Assembly: GCA_021030905.1 (NCBI GenBank)
Contig: JAGFMI010000014.1
Coordinates: 558,001 to 622,000 of the forward strand
Origin: Pyrenula massariospora
Taxonomy: Eukaryota; Ascomycota; Eurotiomycetes; Pyrenulales; Pyrenulaceae
Length of the DNA: 64,000 nt
Reading direction: 5' to 3'
In this document: one piece after another, positions 1 through 13,063 of the stretch
How the letters are laid out: each line of letters begins with the position of its first letter
Position numbering within the stretch: position 1 is the stretch's first letter
Program-made: the position numbers and the translations under genes
Notes under the pieces: model-generated
Told to the model about the DNA's origin: nothing
The model's input: only the letters and a program-made list of their open reading frames with translations
Databases searched by the model: none

Positions 1-521
1 CCCCGAACTCCCCAGCAACCGTCCAACTTAACCCCTCCTTCGCCTCCCAAAACACCCTCTTCCACTACACATCCCAAAACACCGCCCTCCCCCGATCAAC
101 CATCGCCACCTTCTGCCTCGACCAATGCGTCGCCTCCCACCCCTCTCCCAGCGCAAACCCAATCACCAACCCCCCTAACCCCCGCCCGCCATCCTACATC
201 ACAAACAAGACAGGCCCGTGTCTGAGCATCGACGTCAACATGGGCAAGCTGTATCCGCCGAACCCGAACGACACGGTGCCACGGTGGTTCTGCTCCGCTT
301 TCGACGCGTGTCTTGCGCCGGATGGGAGCGATTTTGTGCCGGCTGAGGCCCCGGGGAGCTTTATGTACACATTGGGCGTGAACCGAGGGTGTGGGGGGCG
401 GGGGTGTATAGACCTTATTGACGGGGAGGACAGCGAAGATTTGGGTGGCGGGGCGGATATGTGGGAAAGGGGGGCTCAGAGCTATTGGAACAGGAACAGG
501 TCGATTTCGTGTATGGTGTGA
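1..521 (+). CDS. Cys-rich secreted-type protein, 3' end only
   Basis: The frame is open from base 3 without interruption to the TGA at 519-521, so this is the C-terminal ~172 residues of a gene that begins left of the window. An internal ATG at 240 is not taken as the start because the same frame is open upstream and continues the same style of sequence. Visible cysteines include FCLDQC, GPCLS, WFCSAFDACL and RGCGGRGC, with N-x-S/T sites, which fits an extracellular or cell-surface protein. Conserved-looking blocks are GPCLSIDVNMG and DTVPRWF. No catalytic motif or known domain was recognised, so no function is assigned. The 3' end runs against the converging GNAT pseudogene, whose readthrough frame overlaps it in antisense. 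Confidence 0.6.
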   Translation, partial: PNSPATVQLNPSFASQNTLFHYTSQNTALPRSTIATFCLDQCVASHPSPSANPITNPPNPRPPSYITNKTGPCLSIDVNMGKLYPPNPNDTVPRWFCSAFDACLAPDGSDFVPAEAPGSFMYTLGVNRGCGGRGCIDLIDGEDSEDLGGGADMWERGAQSYWNRNRSISCMV

Positions 522-524
522 AAG

Positions 525-1310
525 CAGCCCCGTTTTTCTCTTCCCTACATCGCGCCCAAGAGGCATGCGAAGCATCCCCCAAAAGCGGTACGGCAACAGC
601 AATCCTTCCATCTCCCGCCAAGTCAGACTAGGATCGTCTCTCGGCGTGCTGAAGTGATGCTCCCCCACCACTTTGAACGCGTACCCATCGTAAAACGGTC
701 TCCCCTCCTCCTCGGCATCGACGTACGTCTCCAACCCCAGCTCATCGGCCCGTCTCAACCCCCAGCCCATGAGCATACGGCCAACCCCACGACGGCGATA
801 AGCGGGATGCGTGTAGTAGATATTCAGGTCTAGCGTGGGGGTCTCAGGCTCTCTCTCTCTCTCCCCGCCAGGGAGGCTTCTTCTAGGGTCGATTTACATA
901 CATGCCCCCTCTGCATCCCCCTAAAACGCGGTCCTCGGAACTAACCCATAAGCACATCGGCAAACTCGCGCCTCTCCCCCTCGGGGCCACCAGAACGCAT
1001 CGACCGCGTGCGGCGGCCGCCCCGGATTGCCTGTGGAGACGATCCACCGCGCGGCTCCAACGACAACGAGATCCGCGTCTGTATCCGCGACTTTGAGCCA
1101 GCGGCTGTCCGGCCGGGCCGGCGCGGTGCAGCGCGATCGTGCGGGCGACGACGTCGGCGAGGGCGGTGGCGCGTTTTTCGGGGTCGTGGGCGTGCTCAGG
1201 GTACAATAAGGGCCAGAGCTTGCTGTGTGGTTGTTCGAAGGCGGTACGCTGGGGTTCATGATGGCGGGGAATTCGCTGTCGGAGTGGGCTTCGGTTAGTT
1301 TGAAGGGCAT
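525..1310 (-). pseudogene. GNAT-family N-acetyltransferase pseudogene
   Basis: GNAT proteins transfer acetyl from acetyl-CoA to amines. Reading starts at the ATG at 1310 (MPFKLTEA...) and the family pattern can be followed only by changing frame. It shifts near 1255 (into AFEQPHSKLWPLLYPEH), again near 1118 (back to DSRWLKV) and near 986 (into FADVLMG). An in-frame TAG then falls where family members usually have Gln. The acetyl-CoA loop RRRGVG, the helix MLMGWGLRRADELG and the C-terminal block TWREMEGLLLPY survive intact below 815. A possible intron (GTATGT...CTAG, about 900-830) may lie before the LDLNIYYTHP segment, but splicing cannot mend the other breaks. The last frame also runs far past the normal family end, antisense to the upstream gene. 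The extent of the 3' end is approximate. Assembly error is the alternative, though several independent lesions make it less likely. Confidence 0.75.
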
Positions 1311-2104
1311 TGTAGGGCCGCGGGGGTTTGGGATCGGATGGGAAGAGAGGTAGGTTAAGGAAGTTAGTAGATATATATAGAAGATACTGTGCGGTCACGC
1401 ATCACTGTTGAACGACGATGGCCCGTCGTACCTCGCCAGCCGGTAGGAGCGTGTTGGCTATCGACTAGAGACGTCCTCTGGAGAATTTTTGTTCTTGAGA
1501 CAATGGCCCATAGAGGTAATAGTTAAAGAGATGCCAGAGAATGTCTCGTATGTTCCAGTAATCGTGAGAAATAGAGGCGATTAATTGCGTCATTGGGGGT
1601 TGGCGGAAACAAGTGGGTAGGACAGGTAGGGGGGTATCTAAGATATAAAAATCGGGTTCATGTTCACTTTGATTGAACTCTTCTCTTGGGGTTATTTAGG
1701 TAGTAGAAAGCGAGAAATGGTTTACCTCGAACAATAGAAGTTGATCAGAGTATGGTTTTCTGTTCTGAAGTTTTAAGTGTTGTCATTTTAGATTTTTCGT
1801 AATATTCCATACTCGTGGCTGGGAAAAGATTTACTTTATGTTCATGCTGTGTCCATAATGGGGTGGTATTCCACGTATCGTAGACAAGAGGTTGACCGAT
1901 ATCTGCTGACATGGTCTTTTCGTTCTATCAGCGACACGCGGGGTAGTATGCTACTCTGTTCTGTGTTCCATGACATTCTTTGTTATCAGTCATAGCAAAA
2001 TCATCTCTTGATACTATCGTAGTCGCTGCTAGAAAGAAATGAGATCGCTTGTCTAAAGGTCATCGCTGCCTACAACTGACAACACGATTCGTTGTTCTCT
2101 GCGA
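1311..2104. other. Intergenic, no gene seen
   Basis: About 0.8 kb between the GNAT pseudogene and the stop codon of the large minus-strand gene. No convincing ORF, tRNA or repeat is visible. It should hold the 3' flank of the large gene. Confidence 0.5.
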
Positions 2105-5100
2105 CTAGAAAGTGAGAGCCTTGTCCGCAGCTCTGCGGAAGAAATCTTTCAGTGTCTCAGTCGGCGACCACTCGATATGCAGGAATTGACTTGACCCCCC
2201 GATCACCGCCTCGATCTCAAATTGTAATCCTTTACCCTCACTCATCTGCTTTGCATTCGCTCTCACGGCGACCTTATTGATCCGGAAAAGATGGTTCCTG
2301 ACATCGTTCAACACGGTACGGAAGGCCTTGGCCCCAGTCTGCAGGGTCTCCTGGATGATGGTTTCACTCGTGCCCTCCACAATTACGACTTTAACGTGAT
2401 AGTTGGCCTTTTTTTCTTGCAAGGCTTGCAGTGTGCTGGTCTCAATGGCGAGACTCTCATCTTCACGGGCGCGGGCTATTTCGTCATCGGCCCGGAGGGC
2501 GGCGGCGAATGCGTCTCGATCGTTCTGCTCGAGGGCTTGTGTTGCAGATCGCGCTGCGCCCATCACCTTCTCGACTTGTTGTATGGCCATTTCGAGTTGT
2601 TTCTGCTTCACGAGCTCTTTGTGGGGATCGCGGTTGAAGCCATGTGGTCCTTGCGCGACGAGGGTTGCGAGGGCGGCCGCGGCGTCTTCGACATGCCCCT
2701 GCTTTGTCTTGATAATGTCCCATACATTGTCTGACTTCCGAGTATTCAGGGGATTTTGGACGATATCGAGCCTGTCCTGAATTATTTGACGATCGAATTC
2801 AAGATCGCGGCTCTTAACCTTAAGTGATTTGAGCGTCCTTGCCTAAGGGATGTCTATCAGTGATTGTGTTTCTAGTAGCTCGAGCAACGGAACCTACCAA
2901 GACGGTCTTTTCCACTTCGTTTGCCCTCTCATAAGTCCCTTCCAATTCTCTGAGCTGAATGTTTATTTTCTCAAATTCTCCTGTTGTGATCATTAGTACC
3001 AATCCCTCTTTTACGAGCCTGTTATGTATGATTTACTTACCATCCATATGTTGAAGATCTTGCCGGAACTTGTTTTTTTGTTCCTCCAGAGCATTTAGTG
3101 AGCCTTGCGCCAACCTCACTCTAACCTCGAGTTCGTAATGCTGACGACTTAGATCCAGGAAGCGTCTCCGAGCTTCCGCGAGCTCTTCGTTGAAATGAGA
3201 TGCCTGGCGTTGTTGGTCTATGGCTATCTCTTCCTTCAGGTTCTGTACTATCTTGCGATGTTTTTCCACTTCGTCGCGCTTTTCCTTTTCCTCCTCCTCA
3301 AGCTCAGTTTTCAGCTTGTTGAATTTCTGTATCGTGATCTCGCGATTCTTAATCCGTAGTTCAATCCCTTGCTGGCGCTCAGCTCGTTTTATACTCATGT
3401 CTTTTTGCATGGATTCGATCTGCTGCGTTACGGAATCTATACTTTTCTGGATCTCTTGAAGTTCACCGCTCAGAGCCACGTGAACCATATTATATCCATT
3501 GGACTCTAGCTTAGCTACGCCGTCCAAGATGCCGTTTATGCCATCGAATACTTTGTCAATAAGATCAACTGAAAACTCCGCGTAGAAATCCAGATCTGCA
3601 CTCGCTAGATTCTTTGGATCCGATATACCTGTAGCCTTTGCGATCAATGTGAGCGAGATCAAATCTCCAAATCTGACCTCGAGGTTGACGTTGAAGACGA
3701 GAGTGGGTGAGAACGCAATGTGAATGTACACTTTGAGCGAGAGCATGTAGAGCGTTACCATACCATCAACAACGACGTGCTGGTCGTTCTTGAGCATAGT
3801 CAGATCGATTTCGGCGCTATCGCCGCCGCTCGCTGACTTGACCTCCAGCGGCCCGATCTTGAATGCGGTAACACTGCCTTGAAAGGTGATGCCGTCTGGG
3901 CCGACACTGGCTTCGAACTTGGCTGTCTTGCCGAACACCTGGATCCCGCCTCTCACACTGATCCCCGCAGGGTACAGCTTCCCGTCTATCGTTGCTCCAG
4001 TGGAAAAATACATCTTTGCGTCAAGGAAGACGAGGAAGTCTCCACCAGAAAAATCCTTCAGCGTCTGATTGTCTATTAGCTTCCCGACGAACTTTATGAT
4101 GTCGGATACGTGGATTCTCGACACCTCGATGTCGAGGAGCTGTTCATTGGGCTTCTGGCTGTATGCCAATATCGCTGTCGCATTGACATTACCGACTTGC
4201 ACCTCCCCTCTCACGATAATTTTCCTGGTCCAATTAGCTCAACCCTGCAAGAAAATGTGCCCAGCTTACGATGGTCCGGTGGCAAAGACTGTGAGATATC
4301 TAAAGCCTATCTCGACGTACAGTTTATTGATATCGACTTTCTTCACGCCAAATGGTTCTTTCCAAGGGGTCAACAGGTTTCTATCGAGAGATTAGTCATC
4401 TTCGTAAGAGATCGGTATACATGCATTAACAATGCGAGCAAGACATACGCTGAGCCTCCAGCTTCCTCCAAACCGGCATAGATCGAGAGCCGAACGATTA
4501 AGTCATTCGTGCCCTTGGTCTTGAAGTACAAATCGCCGGTCACGATCAGTCTCGCATTTTTGGAGAGCTCGAGCGCAATGGCTATGTTCTTCATCGACAC
4601 CGAGTCGCTGAAGTCGACCTATGCAAATCAGCATCACAACCTTCTCATCGCCATCGGTATCACGTACATCTAAGGATGAGGGCAGTTTGACGGCTACTTG
4701 CAACTGGCTCGACGAGTACGACGCCATAATTACGAGCGCATCGACATTCTTATTCTTGTTAAGCTTGTTGATCGTGTCCAAGGAACCGATCTTCGCACAG
4801 AGTTGAATACCTGATGAAGGCAAGAATTAGTGCCGTCGTCTGGCGCTTGAGGAATGAACGAGCATACCTTTGGATACAGGGTAATTGAATGTGTTGAGCA
4901 TTGTCGTTCCTGCCGTGGATGTCCTATTCGAGTCGCTCATGTTCGATGCGATGATGGCAGCATCTATGAGGTCAATATCCAAGCCAGTTCCTTGCAACAC
5001 TGGACAGACTTGACCCATCTTGCAATTTTTCAAAGCGCCAAACAACATCCACTGCGCGCCGGGAGATGCAGCATCCTTGCCGATGTAGAATTCTGCTGCG

Positions 5101-8100
5101 ACTTCAAGTCCTTCAAATTTGACAATTCCAGTAACCCCAAATTTATTGCTCCTGACCTTGGAGGCAGTGGTGGAGTTGGTCGCGCTACCACTTGGTCCTA
5201 TGTAAATGTCTAGTGCAGCCTGCTTCATCACGATACCCGTGTCTGCAACGGTGTAGTCTCCGATCCGGCCATGAATGGCAATCCCCTCTTTACTAAATGA
5301 GAGCGTGGCGCTTGCAGTGCTTGTGCCATTAAACGACACACTGCCGGAGAGAGTGATACCCAGCGGACTATCCGGCCGGGACGAGAACTGGATGTACATG
5401 TCCTCGAATTTGAGATCATTGCTTTGTGTGTCAGAGACAAGCTGGTCTCCAACCAGTTCGTGATAGAGATCACAGAGCTCTGCATAGGTGAGAGTGCCGA
5501 GCTGAGCTTCCAGAAAGCTCTCAGCTAGACCTTGTCAATGAAATCCTAGCAGTGAATGTTTGAACACATACCTTTTGAATATTGTCCTGATAAGTAGATA
5601 CTTGTCTTGTTCAAAGTCGTGAATGCAGATATTTGGATGCGGAAGGAATCCTTGAAGTTCTTGGCGTCGAACGTAGTCTCAAGTACTACACCGCGGATCT
5701 GTCGATGATATGGGTTCTTAGCAGCCGAATTAGTCGTTGCTCACTTCGAAAAAGACTTACTGTCAGGTTCCTGATCCCAAAAACATTAGTCCAGTCTTCA
5801 CTCGACAAGAACATACTGATCTGGTAAGACTTCTTCATCTTGTACAGACAATAGCGGACCTGAAGAGGTACGGTCGTACCAGGAATGCCGCCGATCTCAA
5901 GCATACCGAAGAAGCTGTACCCGAAAGCCCATCGTTTGTCATTGCCCGGCGCCGAAACTCGAGATGTAGCTATCTCAACACCGATCGTTGTGATGTGAAG
6001 GATGTCTCCGAGAGAGACCTTAATATCACTGATTGAACCTTGTAGAGAAAGACCGGTGACCACAGGCGGTTCGCTCCAGTCTCTCTCGCGTGACACATAG
6101 GCAGCGACATCTAAGCCGTCTGACAAGAGATTTCCATCCCCGAACACTTCTCTTAAGGCATCGCCGACAGGTTGGAGTGTGCGTTCAAACTTGATTTTTG
6201 CCTCGATTCTGAGGCCGGGATGGTGGACATTTTCATCCTCGTCCTCAGAATATACGAATGCGAGATCACTGATTGGTACCTGGCCCATGACAGAGTCTTG
6301 AACGTACGGGAACAGGAGGCTTATCGGACCTTGACTGAAGGATGAGAAATTAGGAACTGCCTTCTCGTGGACCGGTACATCGTCACTATCGCTCTGTATT
6401 CGAGAGATCTGAGCCGAAAGCTGAGGAATGCCGAAGAGTGCGCTCGTCGTGCCGGCCACTATAAATTGTGGAAGGGTCATGGTGCCAGCCTTTCCCGACT
6501 TCTCACCAATGGCCTCCTTGAGCTGTGGAATATTCGTCAACGGCTCGCCACTCACTATTACGTCAGCTCCTTGCTCAGAAGAAAGCAGCAGGAGCGGTTT
6601 CCCTGTCGTGGTAGTGGCATCTGCAGAAAGTGGCGCAACGAGCATGCCTTGTGACATTTCGGGCATATTTACAGTGCGGATGTCGACGGGCAACTCGGCC
6701 ATTACATCCTTTGTTGTCATCACTATAATCCGAGGATCTTCTAGAGTGACCCCACCTAGAAACATGCAATTTGGCTGCATTGGGGAAGATTCCGTCATGG
6801 TTGCGCGAGAGAATCGCGCCTGGTTAGAAATGTTGTCCGCAAGCCTCATGCTTCGAAGCTCACTGTGCTGTTCAGAAGCTGCCGGAATTTCCAAGTTTTG
6901 AGAGATGCTTTCAGCGACTTCAGTATCACTGTTTGTTGAGATATTTGACGCCAAGTCTTCTACCTGAACTTGTTTTGGGATGTCGACATCATGGGACACG
7001 TTCCAGAAATCTTGAAATGGCTCCAATTTATTGAGATCCATGATCTGAGCCAGCGATCCAACCCTTTCAAACTGCGGATTGCTGATCAGATGGCCTTCTA
7101 AAGCAGCCATATCATCAAGCATGGGATTGTTTGCCAGTCGAATCTTATCGCCTATGTCAATGAATGAAGAGTCTTCAATTTTCGTGTCCGTAAAAAAATC
7201 ATCTGCTGTTTTGGAGCCATCCACAGACATAGAGCTCGCCAGCAAGGCATCCATAGCGACGGAAGCACTTGACTGAAGTCCATCATCTGACACAACTTGT
7301 GTCAGCCGCATCAAATTAGTAGCTTCATCATCTAGCCGCACCTCGGCCGGTTGCAATGGGTTAGCAGTGAGGCTTAACTCAAGACCTTCTTTTGCAACGA
7401 TAGTCTCCAACTCATACTCACTGTCAGCATTCTGTTGAACGACTCGACTGTGTAGAGAATGATTGTTCAGATGACTAAAGTCAAACGCATCGTTTGAATT
7501 GGGCTCAATCGTCATCTTGCCCGAGTCGGTAGGGGTAACGGTGAGGGCTGACTTCTGGTTGTCGTAGGCCTCTTGAATCAAATAGCTATCAACAAGACTC
7601 TCACCTTGCGTGAAGAATAGCCGTGTGAAGGGGTAGAATTCTGTAACGAGCTGCATTTTAGCTCCATTGAAGACTTGAGATGGCTTATCCATGTCGATAT
7701 TGTACTCTATTGCGAAGCAGATCCAGGGGCAGATCTCCCAAGCTGCCACCCACCAAGTTTGATTATTGAACAGAGTCTTCTCGTCTACCCACGTTCCTGT
7801 TCCAACCTTTTTGAACTGAAGAACTTCGAGATCTTTGTTGACCCTAATAGCGAGCTTTCCGGTCGGATTTTCTTTGGGGTTTGATTTTAGCCTCAAAGTC
7901 ATCCCGGCAGTTGAGACCTTGGATTTGAAAGCTCTTAACTCGAACTCTTTGGTATATAGCTCTTGCCACGCCTTCTCATATCTGTAGCCGTCATTAGTCA
8001 TGCAGGATGAAGCTTCACGCTACCCTTTTTGGAACGATGAAGGTGGACTAACCGTAGCATCACAGTATTCGTCTCTGACGTCCCCAACACCATATTGACT

Positions 8101-9526
8101 TTATTCTGACTTGTATAGAACGCTTCGTTCTCTTCGATAAGCCCACCAAACGCAAACCCTGCTAAATGAAGCCACTTTCAAAAGCAGGTCGGTCAATAAG
8201 TAATCCGCAACCCGGAAAACAAAAAAGCTTACTTCTGCAATATGTGCAGCTTTAGAACGGTCATTGGGATCCCATTTAAAGTCGTCTGTAGCCAGCTATT
8301 GGCAATCTTAGCAAAGACGGCTCTTGACTCACACAACGTTGAAGTAGCTAAGGTTACCTTTGGAGCCGAAATCTCCATAACTTGCCCTTGTGATGGCATT
8401 CCCTTGGACTTCCGTTTCCCAATAGCAGCCATGATGCGCGTGGCTGATAGAGTGACAAGAAGATCCTCTTGAGCGTCCTGCACGTGGGCACCATGGGCAT
8501 TGAGGTGCTCTACGCTTTGGTCATTCGCTGGCGTTGGCCACATGAGTCTCTGGAGCTTTCGCAGTTGCTTTCTCATTGTCGAAGTGTCCGGCGGGAAAGG
8601 CCGGTCCTTATGAGTGTCAAGGTATTTTCCAAGATCAACGCGAGAAATATATGTTGAGTAATGTTTGAAAGGATTGTCTGAAAGCTGTGTTGAGTGGTGA
8701 GTAAACAAACGCAGCACTAGCCTAGATGAGCAAGACATGCCTTGAAATAGTCATTTACATTGGTGGGGAATTCAAACATGTAATTCGTTTCGACCTTGTT
8801 CAATGCTTTGACGGCCGCGAAGGCAGCTTTCACCTGACCAAAACTTACGCCATTTACCTTCTTACCATCCTCAAGATTTGCGTTATCAAAGGGTCGGATA
8901 ATCAAAGTCATTTCGTTGTGTTTCGGGTTAAGAGCACGCATCGCCACAAAATCAATTCCACAAGCATGAACTGAGCTCGACTTCTTGAAGATGTCTGTCC
9001 AGACTTTTGTATCCATGAAAGCCATGTTTTGCTTCCTGATCTCTAAGAAGTGGTAGTGACCGCTAGATCTTCGAGCTGGGAAGAGATAACCACCTCGCAA
9101 TGCCTCTCTGTCCCGTTTCCAATTCCTATCACTTTTGCCCGGCGTGCTTGAAATTCTCTCCCAGGCTTCTAAGAACTCTTCCCAGCTCAACTCCTTGCTG
9201 CATTTGCCAGAGTACGATGCAAGAGGTTTTTGTGCGGCGTCATCGAGGCGGCTCTTGTTCCAGGGGTAGCCCTTTGGTTGTTGAGCTGCCTCGATGAACT
9301 TCTTGGGAACATAAATATCATCCAAAAAAGTGAAGAAAGACCGGAATTTGTCACTGAATTTGACATACGAATCTTTCTCTTCCCGATATTCATTCCAGAT
9401 CTTTAACAGCTCAACCGAGGTCATATTGGCACTGGGAAGGGCGTCATGGCCGTCCACAAGTTCATACATCACTCGGTTAGTGCCTTTATCGTCAATTATT
9501 TTGCTTTTCCAGGCAACCTTGGCCAT
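2105..9526 (-). CDS. Giant multi-exon protein (~2255 aa) of unknown function
   Basis: Thirteen exons join in frame: 9526-8737, 8677-8333, 8285-8233, 8174-8053, 7981-5761, 5716-5572, 5530-4868, 4810-4668, 4618-4449, 4380-4270, 4224-3041, 2980-2898, 2842-2105. All 12 introns are 41-71 nt with GT-AG ends, and the phases give an unbroken 6768-nt CDS ending in TAG. The N-terminal ~480 residues are soluble and Trp/Lys-rich. A long Ser/Thr/Asp-rich middle follows (exon 5, ~740 aa). Then come ~800 residues of alternating hydrophobic strands with Gly-rich turns (for example GITLSGSVSF, GGIQVFGKTAKFEASVG), which suggest stacked beta-sandwich or lipid-binding-like modules. The last ~430 residues carry long Lys/Glu heptad stretches (around 3050-3480 and 2400-2900) typical of coiled coils. 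There is no signal peptide or clear membrane helix. I do not recognise the family. The beta blocks recall large fungal and bacterial proteins annotated DUF6603, but this is only an impression. Confidence 0.8.
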
Positions 9527-11933
9527 AGTGAAACAGGGAAGAGATTATGTAGAGCAAAATAGTCGCGTTTGCAGTTGGAAGTGAAGATGCTAGTTTTTGA
9601 GGTATCCGGCTTCTGCCATGCTGGAGCAAGTTGCCTTCAATTGTCTTACCAACTACCTCTGTTCGAGCTTTAAGAGCTCGGACTGTTCTTTTTTGGGTAC
9701 AAAGCAAAGCGCAACTTGCCTCGATATTTAAGGTTGCTGTCTTACAGCGGCCACAGTAATGCTGCAGTCACTTATTTCGAGAGTTCCGTGGGCTTAAGGG
9801 TGCATGAACATATGTGATGCGCGAAGAAACTTTGCATGCAATAACCAGATTAGGCCAAACGCGTTCTCTGATCTGCAATTTGGGCGGCGGGCTGAAGCAT
9901 GCCAAGCTTTGGTAAGCAACGTGGCTGCAGAAATCTGCAGCAAGACACCTCTTGCACGGCCCAGGGCTGCCCAAATATGGGTCTAGACTTTAAATATCAT
10001 GATTAAGAAGCGAGGAAGCGAAAGCGGGGCTATTTTCAAGAAAATTAAAGTTAACGCATTGGTCCTGCCATGATTTCAAATAAGTCTTGTGTACTCGCAG
10101 GATGGGGTATTTCTTTCAAACGTTTTTTAGGGATCAACGGATAGCACGGTCTCTGAAGACTTCATCGAAAAGCTACTCCCTCGCTGTGGTCAGCAGTCCA
10201 ATCCTAGATCAGTTCTTATGATGGATAATCTACGCTGCGCTATAGCCCAAATCCAATGGCGATGTATTTTTAGCTTGAGTTAAAGCGTCCTATCTGCCAT
10301 TCCGTTCGCTGGACCTTGTTTGTATTGATTAAGTTCACAAAAGCGCAAACATTTTTAAAAACGATGCTAAAATGTTCACGAGAGCAGTGCTAGGAAGAAG
10401 TTAATTTCTTTCGAAAAGATGTGTAAACATTGTTGACGCACGAGTAGAGAGTGCAAAAGAACATTTCACGCACGCAAGTACACTGTCTCATTTGCTTGGA
10501 CAAAGGCCTTGACGAACTGAGATATGAGAGGGATGTGCAAGCGAACGAATGTTAGGGCATGCAGACAGTAGTAGTAGACTGATGAGCTGCAGCGGAATTA
10601 TAAGCGACGACCCAGTATTTCCAGTGGACGCTAGGGCGTAAAAGCACCCTGTTCCACAAGGAGCAGCTAGGCATCTTCCAACTAGTTTCTTTGATACAGA
10701 AATGACAAGTCATGTTGAGCAAAGGGATTCACCCACTTACATGAGGTATGCATATGGCCGCACAGTCCGATTTCGTAAGTTGCATTCAATCAAATGTCAA
10801 ATTACTAAATTGTGCATCGAATCAGCCGGACAACCGGTGACAGCAAAAGGCGTAAGCTTAGTGCGATAACAAACTGCCCGAGCAGGGAAATGGCTTCTGG
10901 CAGCTGTGGCTAGTTTTGACAAGGCAGATTTCTTGACTGAGATCAGATAGTCTCAATCATCGTGTTTTTCGGGCGATATAGCTCCTAAGCAGAAGAATTG
11001 CATCTTTCCTGTACTTATCCTAGTTCGAGCTTCACCTAATCGGACAGCCCGAGCTTTATACACTTGACATTTTGACAATATTGTTGGAGACATGTCGCAT
11101 GTACGAAAGGATCAAAGAGTGTCGGTGGGTTTTTTGTGGCGAAATAGGCTCCCGGCTAGATAGTGTCAACCTGAAAGACGTGAGAGATCCAGTGGATGTG
11201 TAAACTCAATCTTCAGAGAGTGTGCATCCCAAGTTCTCTAACAAGGAAAAGCGCTTCCTGTTTCAGCCAGCCACCGATCAATTCTGAGAGCGCATAGAAA
11301 AAAGAAATCCTTTTTGCGTTGTTCTTAAGTCCCAATAGAGTTAGGCTGCGCAGCCGCGCAGGGATCCATCCGCCGTGCCGTCCTTAGGATAATCCAGTGA
11401 CGGTGGGCATTCTCTATTGCCGAGATGCTAAGCTAAAAGTCAAGGCTGGATGGCAGCAGTCGTGGCGCCCGAAGCGGGATGTCAGAAACTGCACCTCCAT
11501 TCCGAATATTAGCCGGCAGGAGGGTACCACAACTTCTGTTGCTTCGTCTTTTCGGCTATCAAATCTTGCATCCCCTTAAGCCACTTTAGCTCATTGAACC
11601 TATACTTATCATCTTCCGACATTCGAATTTCGAAGATCGAGACCGTACGGGTTCTTACGGTAGCGAAAGTTTACCAGACTTAGCGACTGCGACAAGCTTG
11701 ACTCATATTAGCCTATTGTTGCTTGAATCAAGCTCCTTCCTGCTGAAAAGGTTTCTGCACCTACACTAGGCGGCTATCTGATTCCGACCTCGACATGTAA
11801 AGAGTAAGAGAACGCTCTGGCATTTAAATCTTCTGTCGAGATCCATTGGAGAATGTTTGCCGTATTCAGTCTTCTTATCAATGGCGAGTAAATCGGTAAT
11901 TCTTCTCACAATGGAATTGAAATTCGATGTCCC
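9527..11933. other. Gene-poor intergenic region
   Basis: About 2.4 kb upstream of the giant gene. Only short ORFs (at most about 70 codons) occur, none with a recognisable motif. The first few hundred bases should contain the promoter of the giant gene. No transposon ends, tandem repeats or tRNA were found by eye. Confidence 0.4.
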
Positions 11934-12684
11934 TTAAGGCGGGAATCTGGTGACCCTTGGCTGCATGCATTTATGGTTCGTGTTAGCTTGTACGGGGCGC
12001 TGAAAACATTCTAAAGCTGCATCTTTGTCACCAAGCATTTCTAAAAGCTTCCTGTAGAGAAGATCATGCCTTGTAAACTCCGGGGGATGTTGCAAAAGAA
12101 AATCTTTGCAAGCGTGGTGAGGCGTCGAAATAGCCAGACGAGGCTGCATGATCGCCAGATAAGGCCGCTCTGCGCAAAATTTCACCTAAAGATAAGCGTA
12201 TTGAAGGACCAGATCGACTTATACTCTTGTCGTCGATGTAGCTTTTCTACGGAGAACAGAGATAAGCCAGAGCTCGAGTTGTCGACCAGCCGAGGATTTT
12301 GAGGCTTCAATGGGGTAAGCTGTAAAACTATGCCGTCTTGCATCGTGTGAATTTTGGCGCATCTTTCTATTGTTGAGAAAGAAAGGATCGGATTTTTGCC
12401 CTTAGACTAGGACCCTTGAAAGCTGGCAATAGCTTGCCAGAATGCCGTTTCTTTTAGCACATTTCGCAATTGGAGCTTGAGCTGCCTGCGGACCGTTACT
12501 GTTTTACCGAAGATGAGCTCTGCGCTTGTGCATGTTGCCACCACAAGCTCATGTGGATTCTCAACTCCACGTACATACCGGATGCCTGATAACATTCGCT
12601 CCTGAATACTCTGGTTGTGAGGATTGGCAGTCCGCTTGAGAACAAAAATCGTCGGGGGAGTATCAGGATGTCAGCATGAGGCAA
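11934..12684 (-). pseudogene. Possible remnant or unrecognised multi-exon gene
   Basis: Three minus-strand segments read like real protein. The first is about 12655-12410 (contains NPHNQSIQERMLSGIRYVRG and then VVATCTSAELIFGKTV). The second is about 12330-12186 (contains KPQNPRLVDNSS). The third is about 12185-11934 (contains ERPYLAIMQPRLAI, then HDLLYRKLLEMLGDKDAALE). The last part has a TPR-like helical character. Segments two and three can be joined by a CTTTAG acceptor, but the donor after the first segment (GTCCTA) is weak and no start codon context is obvious. It may be an uncharacterised small gene or a decaying piece of a conserved fungal gene. The family is not recognised. Confidence 0.3.
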
Positions 12685-13063
12685 ATAGCCAGGCCAAAGT
12701 TATGCCTGTGTATATGTTACACAAAACATTGAGCATGTCGCACGATCTCTGCTGCTTGGTTTGAACAGCGATATGAGACCCTGTACTTCTTAGAAGGAAT
12801 CGTTCATTTTAGGGTTAATTGACATAACAGAGGTGTTTGACATTGAGCACTTGGCACCAGATAGCCTTACGAGGGTTAGTTTTTCCGTGCGGAGATCCTC
12901 CCCTACTGGGGAATTTTTTTGGTATCGCACACCAAAACATTGCGGGGCGGGTTTTGCGATCAGCCGCCTACTTTCTACAGCATTCCCAAAAGCCCCCATT
13001 GTCTCGGATGTTTTACCATTGAGTCAGATGACGTCTTGGCTATAACTACGAGACGAGGCAAAA

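Noticed and set aside
851-866. CT dinucleotide run as a regulatory repeat
   Set aside because: A short microsatellite within the GNAT pseudogene/possible intron; too short to call.
2291-2780. Plus-strand ORFs of 125-147 codons
   Set aside because: Antisense to the last exon of the giant gene, which is in phase with twelve others.
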